64,000 nucleotides of DNA from Smallanthus sonchifolius (lineage: Eukaryota > Streptophyta > Magnoliopsida > Asterales > Asteraceae), in assembly GCA_023525975.1 (NCBI GenBank), contig CM042039.1, forward strand, positions 18,568,501 through 18,632,500, in the 5' to 3' direction. A program made the translations under genes and the position numbers. Shown here piece after piece: positions 56,004 through 64,000 of the stretch. A model generated the notes under the pieces. The model did no database searches. It saw nothing but the letters and a program-made list of their open reading frames with translations, and was not told the DNA's origin. The first letter of the stretch is position 1. Every line of letters begins with the position of its first letter.

Positions 56004-57266
56004 TATCACATCCCCAAATTCCACTAACGGAGTTATACCGTTTGGTGCGTGACAAACCAGGATCTTATTCATTAGTTATATTGAACGACACTATATGGGA
56101 CTCAATTTGAAATTGTACTAAGGTTCAGAGTAAATGCGGAAGCGTTTAAACAAGAGAGTAAATGCGCAAAACAACGCGCCCAAGTCTAAAAATATCGGAA
56201 ACATAATAAATGCTCAATAGTTTGACAATTATTGAATGTATCAAGTTGACACCATGCATGCCCTAACGTGCACCTACTTAACGTCCTGAGAAAACATGTA
56301 AGAAAAACGTGTCAACACTAGGTTGGTGAGTTCACAAGTTTCAATATCATAATGAAAGCATTTACCAGATTATGTAAATTCAATATGTGTACCTATAGGT
56401 AGCTAACCTCTGTTCATGTCTTACTAAAGCACTCGCAACCGAAGCTGACTGTTTATGTTTGTACGCCTCCTACCAGGTCTATCAACTCTGACAAATGTGA
56501 GTAGATCAAATGCGCTTCAATCCTCACCCCCTGTGTTCTTCCCTTTAACGCGAACTGAACCCAAATTCAGTCCAAATACCATGAAATTCGATATCGATAT
56601 GCCGAAAGATCAAAGGGGTTATGCTCATCAGTGTTATACGAATGCGTGTGTAGAATTAATTGCAAAAACATCAGTTATAGATTCGTTAATTTACAATTTG
56701 AAGTGTCGAAACCCTAGATTAAGAACATAGAATAAATTTGATCGAATCTGATATTAAAAGTTGTTGGAATCATAAGGCTTTTAAAAATTAGGACCTTCCG
56801 AAACTGTTGGTATAGTTTAATTTGATTGAGGAGGTGTTAGGATCAAAAACTCCCAAAACAGATTATGAACAAACTCTAGAATCAGGATCTTGTTCAATTC
56901 GATGATATCAGCCTTGGATTTCATAGGGCTTTCAATCTAGACATCAAAACGAATCTCAGGACCCCTTTTAATTTCTATAATTGATATCGAATTGATAGGG
57001 TTCGACTAAAACGAAAACAGTATGAACCCTAGGTATTTAATCGAGTTAAATTCGATAATGTAAGCCCTAATTAGGTTAGGGCTTTCATATTAGAGATGAA
57101 AACGAAGCTGTGGATATGATCAATTACCTCTAAAGTTATCAAACTGAGAGAAATTGGCTAGATGGGGTTTCCGACTATGAACAGGTTAGTCCCCGACGTC
57201 TCTTCTTCTATCTCCGGCGAGTTTTATGTGTGCAAAAGCTTCAGGAGAGTTCGTTTGTCGTGTGCA
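56004..57266 (-). mobile_element. Truncated Gypsy LTR, unit B (with 1043-bp deletion)
   Basis: The counterpart of 27099-29404. The sequence jumps from the equivalent of 27600 to 28644 at 56505/56506, with GA shared at both ends, so 1043 bp including the tRNA-like module is missing. The right end is cut by Copia-6 at the same base as in unit A. The ORF at 56455-56730 is not credible as a gene. Confidence 0.85.
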
Positions 57267-57706
57267 TGTTAGGACATAGATTGAATGACAAAAGCTTTGT
57301 AATAGTTTAGGTCTTATTGTCTTTATGTTTTGTATGTAATTGTTTAGATTTGTCTATGTATAAATACAAGTTATGCTAGAGGCAAACTTGATAAGTTCGC
57401 CTGGTCTATTAGAGGCGAACATGTTAAGTTTGCCTAAGCATCTTTAAGCGAACTTGTTAAGTTCGCCTGTTGCACAACACGTGTCTATAAATATAGAGTT
57501 TATAGAGTCTGTTTAGTACACGTATGATAGATTGAACAATCAAGTATTCTTTAAACTCTGTTTGGTGATATAAAGGAGAAAGTTTATTTACCGCTGTTTC
57601 TATTGTCAATTATTATACAAAGCGTTAATACAGTAAGATTCCGCACTCCGCGTTAACGATACGTCCTGTCACGAGATTGATCTAAGATAAGTCATGTGGA
57701 CCAACA
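57267..57706 (+). repeat. 5' LTR of Copia-6 (440 bp)
   Basis: It starts TGTTAGGACA and ends GGACCAACA. TATA box CTATAAATATAG lies at about 57486. GCGAACTT-type half-sites lie at 57378-57470. Confidence 0.92.
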
Positions 57707-57708
57707 AG

Positions 57709-57720
57709 TGGTATCAGAGC
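57709..57720 (+). promoter_or_regulatory. Primer binding site of Copia-6 (tRNA-iMet type)
   Basis: TGGTATCAGAGC lies two bases after the LTR. Confidence 0.93.
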
Positions 57721-58250
57721 GTTTGCTCGTGATTTGCGTTTGATTCTTGGTGATTAGAGACATTTTTGTTTACAATTTGACAAGAAATTGAGCATTTTTG
57801 TATCCATGGAGTTTTCAAGTTCTTGAAACTGATTTTACTGCTGAATTCATGAATTTGAGGTTGATTTTGGTGAAATTGATCCGATGGAAGTGTTCTAATT
57901 CAAGAAATACTAAATCCTACGGTTCAATTTCTTCAAATTCCTTCTAATCTGTTAGAAATGATTATTTTTGGTGCTGGTTGTTCGTGTTTGGGTTAAAGTT
58001 CTTGTTGAGTTTGTTTCAGCTGGTTTAGGCGAACTTGCTGAAAGTTGTTGCAGGCGAACTTAACAAGCGAACTTATTAACTTCGCTTCTCTCAGTTTAAG
58101 CGAACTTAGTAGGCGAACTTATTGGATTTCTTGGGTAAGCGAACCTGTCAAGTTCGCTTGATATCAAATTTGCTTGTTTTGGCTGAAGGGAACTTATTAT
58201 CTTCGCCTAAGGGAATTTTGAGTTCAACACTTGGAAATTTTTTCTGAAAA
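57721..58250 (+). repeat. Leader of Copia-6 with palindromic iterons
   Basis: Noncoding; GCGAACTTA-type half-sites in both orientations at 58028-58208. Confidence 0.75.
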
Positions 58251-61237
58251 ATGGCAAATATGGTTCAAGTGAAAAATATGTTAAATTACGACAACGAGAT
58301 TGGTACATCTCAAAAACCGCCCAAATTGTTAAGTCTTGCAGATTATTCCAACTGGAAAAATCGGTTTGATCAGTTCGTATCTTTTACTGATACAAGCTTA
58401 TGGATTCCAATCTTGGAGGGTTATACGCATCTGACATATACTTGGATGGGAAAGGATGATGTTCCGAAATCAGTATCTGCGTTAACCACAGAAGAAAAAT
58501 TATTGTTTGATAGAGAAAAGAAGGCAATGGCCAGTATCTCAATGTCTCTTCCAAAAGAAATTTATCACAGATTTAAACAATTCAGAACTTCTCAACAATT
58601 ATGGGGTTGCAAAAGAGATGTGAAGGTAGTTTGGATGTTAAGAAAAGCCGCAAAGAATTACTAAAGAAGCACTTCTTAGTATTCATGCATTTTCAAAATG
58701 AATCTTTAGATGATCTTGCAACAATATTCTATCATTTGCTGAGCGAGTTGTCAAGTGCTTCAGTGGTTTATGAGACTGAAGAGATAAATGATAAGTTTTT
58801 GGAGGCATTACCATCAAAATTTGATGTGTATACGGTTTTGATTAAAGAGAATGTCAAGTATAAAACCATGTCGCTTGAAGAGGTTCTTGGGAAGATTCAA
58901 TCACATGATATAAATAGGAAGAAGAAGGAAACCAATATGGAACATATTCAAGATCCTTCAATGTATTTTGCTAAATCTTCTGGAAAAACTGGTGCAGGGG
59001 TTGCATTCTTTTCTGGTGATGCTCAAGATATTTCTCATGATCATTGTTCTGGAGTTTCAAGTCATTCAAGTTTCTCTGCAAATACAAATTCTTCGTCATC
59101 TGGAACACATAGTTTGAATCAAAGAGTTGCTGATGATTATCTAGCAATGTTTTCTTCCTTTATGGCTTCTTGTGAAAATTTTATTGGAGGAAAAATTCAT
59201 GATACAGAGGTTATTGAAGAAGATTTCAGACAGATTGATCCTGTTGATCTAGAAGAGATGAACATTCAATGGAATATGGCTATGCTTATGCGACAAGCAA
59301 GTGATTTTTTAAAGAAGACTGGAAGAAAGTATATTGGGTCTAACAGTAGTTCACGCATGGAATTTAATAAAACCAAAGTTCGTTGCTATAATTGTCATGA
59401 GTATGGTCATTTTGCCAAAGAATGCGTGAAGCCGAAAGTTGAATTTGATTCTCAGAAGAAGCCTAATAACTTTCAGAACAATCGTAATCAGTCACATGGT
59501 TCTTCTAATTCAGGAAATTCTAATCATGCATCTGCATCATCTGCTTTGGTTGCTCAGAATGATGAAAATTATGACTGGGTATTCATCTTGAAGATTTGGT
59601 TGGTTCGGTAAGTCAAGCGTTTGTAGCTGAGATTCATTCTACTAAATCTGAAGAGTCAACTGATGATGATAGCTCAAGTGATGGTGAGAGTTTGCCAAGT
59701 GCTGATGAAGAAAGTGATCAAGTACAAAATGGTGAGACTGAGATTGCATCTGGTGTATGTGAAGATGATATTGTTTTAACTCAAAATTCTTCTGATGGTG
59801 CTGATTCTGAAAATATCCCAATTGCAAAAGTCTTCATGGCAGATATGTCAGATCCTTCAAAGTATAAAAGATAAAATGCAAAAAGTAATTGATGATAACA
59901 CAAATTTAATTTGTGATATGAAATCAATGCATTCAGTTAATCAAAAATTGAAAGATAATGATAAATTGTGTATGGATAGAATTGAGTCTTTGAAAAGAGA
60001 TTTGAACTCTTTAGGATTGAATTATAAGGAACAAGCATATCATCTGGATATGGCTTATGCTGAGATTGAGAAGCGAAATGAAATTGTTGCTCAGAAGAAC
60101 AAAGAAATTTCTGATAAAGAATCTGAGGTGATCAAATTACATAGAAAGCTGGAAAACTTTGAAAATTCATCTACAGTATTGGATTACTTTAATGCAAATG
60201 CTAATCCTACTAAGAGGGTTGCTGGAATTAGATTTGTTCCTCCACCATTCAATTCAAATTATGTGGTTGAACCAGAGATTATTCATGAAGAGAAATTGAT
60301 CCAAAGACAGTGTTGAAGGTGAATCCAGTAACTGGTGAAGATATGATCTATGATTCAGATTCTGAGGATAAGGTGTTTGATGATAATAAGGTTGAAGGCA
60401 TTCCAAAGGAAGTGCAAATTGATGAACCAAAAGTAGTGAAGATTGTTACCCGTGATAGATGCATTTTAACAGATTCAGATGAGGTGAAAGTTGTTCAACC
60501 TAATTTTCAAAAATGCTACCATCAATTGGATTTGTTGCTGCTGGTTATCAGAAGAAGAATTCATCGACGGTGACTAAACAAGTTTTTGTTCCAAAGAAGC
60601 CAGTCTACTGTACAGAAAAATCTTCTAAAGCTTGTTCATTAGACGGGTCATCAAATTCAAGAAAAACTCCTTATATCAGAAATCATCAAGATAGAAGAGC
60701 TTGTTTTCATTGTAATAAGGCTGGTCATATTCTAATTCACTGTCCTTATAAGAATCAAGGCAAATTAAAGTGTGATCCCTCACAAAATCAAGCCGTGACG
60801 ATTCTGAAAAGACAAACTAGGGAAAAGCCTAAGTGTAGTGTTGAAAAGAATATGCCTTGTCAATCATTTGCTAAATCTTTGGGATTTAAGCAACATGATA
60901 AGCGTATTTTTAAACCTGTTGTTTTTCAAAAGAAGTTTGAGATTCCACCTGTTGGAATTCAAAAAGAGTCTCAACCTGAGGTCAAACTTTCTAGACCACA
61001 ACGAAGAAGACGTAACCGAAAACTAAAGAAATTTTTGGAAATACCTGAATCTGATAATCATAAATCTGATACTATTTTTCCAAATAATCATAATTTGTCG
61101 TCTTTGAAAAGGTCTAATCATAAATCTTGTGTTCCAAAGGTTGATGATAATGTTGATTGTGAGTTACTTGAAGTTGTTTATTTTGTTCCATCTGGACGAC
61201 CCAAGACACAATGGCTTGGGTTCCAATTTCTAACTGA
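58251..61237 (+). pseudogene. gag: Gag pseudogene of Copia-6
   Basis: The start at 58251 (MANMVQVKNML) follows AAAA. The N-terminal Trp that is a stop in Copia-4 is intact here (YSNWKNRF). A 4-base deletion near 58606 shifts the frame. The first CCHC knuckle CYNCHEYGHFAKEC (about 59380-59425) is complete. A 1-base deletion near 59578, a ~45-bp deletion near 59862 that removes the CSNC segment, a 1-base deletion near 60293 and a further shift near 60510 break the rest. The second knuckle CFHCNKAGHILIHC (about 60701-60745) is complete, and the C-terminus PISN ends at 61235-61237 in the ancestral frame. Confidence 0.89.
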
Positions 61238-61254
61238 TTTTCTTTGTTTATGTA

Positions 61255-64000
61255 GGGACAACCAAGGAGGACTATCAACAATATGTGGTATGTGGATAGT
61301 GGTTGTTCTCGACATATGACAGGGAATATTCGTTTGTTGGAAGATGTGATTAATATAGATGGTGGTTATGTCGCTTTTGCTGGAAATAAAGGCGGGTACA
61401 TAACTGCACAGGGTACTTTAAAGAATGAAAAAGTCAAATTTGAGAAAGTAAACTATGTCGAGCAACTTGAACATAATCTTTTAAGTGTATCTCAAGTGTG
61501 TGACAAGAAATTTTTATTTCATTTCAATGATTCTGAGTGTTATATCTTGAAACTAGGCTTTGTGATTCCTGACGAATGGATTCTAATGAATGCTCCAAGG
61601 AGAAATGACACATGTGTACTAGACATGAGTGTTGCTACTACCACGGATTCAATTCCTACTTGTTTACACTCCAAGGCGTCTGAGTCAGATTCTATTTTGT
61701 GGCACAGGAAACTTTCTCACATCAATTATCGGAAAATGAATTATCTTGTGAAGAATGATCTGGTTTTTGGTGTTCCAAAAATGAAATTTTCAGTTCCTGA
61801 TGACTGTATTCCTTGCAAGAAGGGGAAACAACACAAGAAGTCCCACAAATCTAAGACAAAGAATTCTATTGTAACTCCTTTGGAGCTACTGTATATGGAT
61901 TTGTTTGGACCGATTAGTTTCAGGAGCATTGGTGGTAAATCTTACTGTCTGGTGGTAACGGATGATTATTCGAGATTTTCATGGGTTAAGTTCCTTGCTT
62001 CTAAAGCCGAAACCACAGAGTTGGTACAATTCTTAATCCTGGGTTTAGAGAATTTATTCAAACAGAAAGTCAGAAGAATTAGGAGTGACAATGGCAGTGA
62101 ATTTAAGAATAGCAAAATGGGGTTATTCTGTCTTCAAAAGGGAATTCATCATGAATTCAGTGCGCCATATGTACCTCAACAAAATGGGGTTGCTGAACGA
62201 AAGAACAGGACTTTAGTTGAAACTGCACGTACGATGCTTGTTGATTCTAAGCTTCCAGTAACTTTTTGGGCTTAGGCTGTAAATACTGGGTGTCATGTTT
62301 TGAACCGAGTCTTGATCGTTAAGCGACACAACAAGACATGCTATGAGTTGCTTAATAATCGTAAGCCGAATCTGGAATATTAACTACCTTTTGGTAATCC
62401 ATGCACCCTTTTGAAAGTTCGTGATGTCCCAACCAACTTCAGTGCTAAGGAAATTGAAGGGATATTTCTAGGATATGTTGCTAATTCTACTACCAAGAGG
62501 GTTTATAACAAAGAGACTCGCCAATTTGAAGAATGGTTTCATATTGAATGTTCTAATCGGTCTTTACCTCAAATGGCGATTGGACCAGACTAGGCTTTTG
62601 ATTATGAGAATTTGTTCAAGTCTTTTCATTTACCTTATGATATTTCTCCTGCGGAAGCTGCTGTTTTATATGACTCATGTCAAGATGCACAGAATAGTGG
62701 TTTTCTACCGACTGCGGTTCCACATTCATCTGTTCCTTCTACATCTGCTCCAGGTCCTAATGCTGCTTCTTGTTCGGGAACACAAGAGTCTGATAGTGAA
62801 GATGAAAATGTTATTTTCCAAGATTCTTCTGTTGACCCGTTGATAGTTGATGAACCTTCTATTTTGTCACAGGATCAGGGGGAGATTCCTACAAATCTGG
62901 ACACGGGATACCAGTTAATCAAGATTTGTCTTATCAATCTGATACGACTCAAGTTGATGTGTTGCCAGTTCCTGAGGTTTCATCAATCAAGGAAATCAAA
63001 GCTCATCTGATTTCAAATATCATTGGGGATTTGCGTGATGGAGTGCAAACGCGTTCTACTCTTGACAACACTTATTTGTATACATGTTTTAACGAGACTG
63101 GGGTTTTTGATGTATGCTCACATTCATGTTTTATTTCTCTGGTAGAACCAAAGAATGTCGAAATGGCATTTAGTGATAACAATTGGATAGAGGCCATGCA
63201 GGAAGAACTTGCTCAGTTTGACAAACTTAAAGTTTGGAATCTTGTAGATCTTCCAAAGGGTGTATATCCAATTGGTACAAAGTGGGTGTTTAAATGTAAG
63301 AAAGACGATCGAGGTGTTGTGGTGCGAAATAAGGCAAGATTAGTTGTACAAGGTTTCAATCAACAAGAGGGAATTGATTACACCGAGGTTTATGCGCCTG
63401 TTGCTAGGCTTGAAGCTATAAGGTTGTTTCTTGCTTTTGCTTCATATAAAGGTTTTAAGGTGTTTCAATTAGATGTAAAAAGTGCTTTCTTATATGGTAA
63501 AGTCAAGGAGTAAGTTTATGTGTGTCAGCCGCCGGGGTTTGAAGATCCAATTAATCCGTCCAAAGTTTTCAAGCTTGATAAAGCCCTCTATGGTCTTCAT
63601 CAAGGTCCTCGAGCGTGGTATGAAACTTTGTCTACACATCTTCTAGCGAATAATTTTGTTCGTGGCCATATTGACTCTACTTTATTCATTAAGAAAGAAG
63701 GGGGAGAATACCTATTGGTATAGATATATGTAGACGATATTATTTTTGGCTCTACAAATGAAGATTATGCAAAGAGTTTGAGAGTATTATGAAATCAAAG
63801 TTTAAGATGTCAGTTATGGGAGAGTTATCATTTTTCCTAGGTCTTCGATTTAATCAGAAGGAAGATGGTTTCTTTATTCATCAGTCCAAGTATGTAAATG
63901 ACATCTTGAGCCGATTCAAGAAGGAGGACTGTACCCCATATGATACTCTGATTTCGGTCAATCATAAAGTGAATTCTGACCCGGATGGAAAAGAAGTTGA
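61255..64000 (+). pseudogene. pol: Pol pseudogene of Copia-6, cut by window end
   Basis: Protease YVDSGCSRHMTGN (about 61286-61325), a nearly intact integrase in one frame to 62275 (WHRKLSH, CIPCKKGK, MDLFGPI, DNGSEF, NGVAERKNRTLVE), then stops near 62273, near 62381 and at 62591-62593 (TAG at the Trp that Copia-2 retains), and a frameshift near 62903. RT starts at MQEELAQFDKL (about 63195). A TAA near 63511 and a TAG at 63721-63723 follow, the latter two codons before the YVDD box. A frameshift lies near 63762 and the window ends before RNase H. Confidence 0.9.

Larger units (their letters stand above)
52292..64000 (+). repeat. Second copy (unit B) of the segment starting at 25278
   Basis: From 52292 the sequence repeats 25278 onward in the same order and orientation: Tat integrase end, 89-bp array, antisense ORF, truncated Gypsy LTR, Copia LTR, gag, pol. 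Private differences are a solo LTR in unit B (52500-54382), a 1043-bp deletion in unit B at 56505, and Gypsy-5 only in unit A. Without the later insertion the unit is about 14 kb. Unit B continues past the window. Confidence 0.92.
57267..64000 (+). mobile_element. Copia-6: Sirevirus-like element, duplicate of Copia-4
   Basis: 5' LTR, PBS, leader, gag and pol up to the RT region, continuing past the window. It shares its insertion point and a nonsense codon with Copia-4, so it is a duplicate rather than an independent insertion. It lacks Gypsy-5. Confidence 0.92.

Overview
This window looks like repeat-rich DNA of a flowering plant, and it consists essentially of nested LTR retrotransposons. 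I found no convincing host gene, rRNA, functional tRNA gene or CRISPR array. The element types (SIRE/Maximus-type Copia with an extra 3' ORF, Tekay-like chromovirus Gypsy with 2.5-kb LTRs, Tat-lineage Gypsy) point to a eudicot. The extra ORF resembles ones I associate with Asteraceae genomes, but I cannot fix the species. Almost every coding region carries stops and frameshifts, so the genes are annotated as pseudogenes. All comparisons were done by eye.

Layout. (1) 1-15122: Copia-2, a minus-strand Sirevirus-like element with env-position ORF, pol and gag. It is split at 18/5525 by Copia-1 (19-5524), a complete but non-autonomous relative that keeps both LTRs, PBS, PPT and gag but has lost nearly all of pol, and has a perfect 5-bp target-site duplication (TSD). 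(2) About 15122: an abrupt junction to Gypsy-3 (15123-21171, plus strand), a chromovirus lacking its 5' part but keeping a 2514-bp 3' LTR. (3) 21172-27098: a decayed Tat-lineage element (plus) with RNase H, integrase, an 89-bp tandem-repeat array and an antisense coiled-coil ORF. It is interrupted by a solo LTR (22124-24489) and followed by a truncated minus-strand Gypsy LTR (27099-29404). (4) 29405-52268: Copia-4 (plus), interrupted in gag by the complete Gypsy-5 (31879-44850, minus, TSD GTGAG), which itself carries a solo LTR (41731-44265) in its 5' LTR. (5) 52292-64000: a second copy of the segment that starts at 25278 (end of Tat, 89-bp array, antisense ORF, truncated LTR, Copia). It holds its own solo LTR (52500-54382) and runs off the window inside the reverse transcriptase of Copia-6.

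The main structural result is that regions 4 and 5 are a direct tandem duplication of a composite retrotransposon segment, about 14 kb when formed. Both copies share the same Copia-into-LTR insertion point and the same nonsense codon. The join at 52268-52292 contains a 20-bp templated filler repeat. Gypsy-5 and the solo LTR at 52500 each occur in only one copy, so they came after the duplication; a 1043-bp deletion is private to the second copy.

How the parts relate: the Copia elements share one layout. This is an LTR with palindromic iterons, a tRNA-iMet-type PBS, gag with zinc knuckles, in-frame stops followed by an acceptor-like tract, pol in the order protease-integrase-RT-RNase H, a conserved noncoding spacer, and an acceptor-like tract directly before the env-position ORF. 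The chromoviruses share GC-rich 12-13-bp iterons in their LTRs. No undescribed cellular system was found. The points most worth following are the duplication with its filler junction, the iteron arrays in the LTRs and leaders, the tRNA-like modules inside two Gypsy LTRs, and the conserved candidate splice acceptors.
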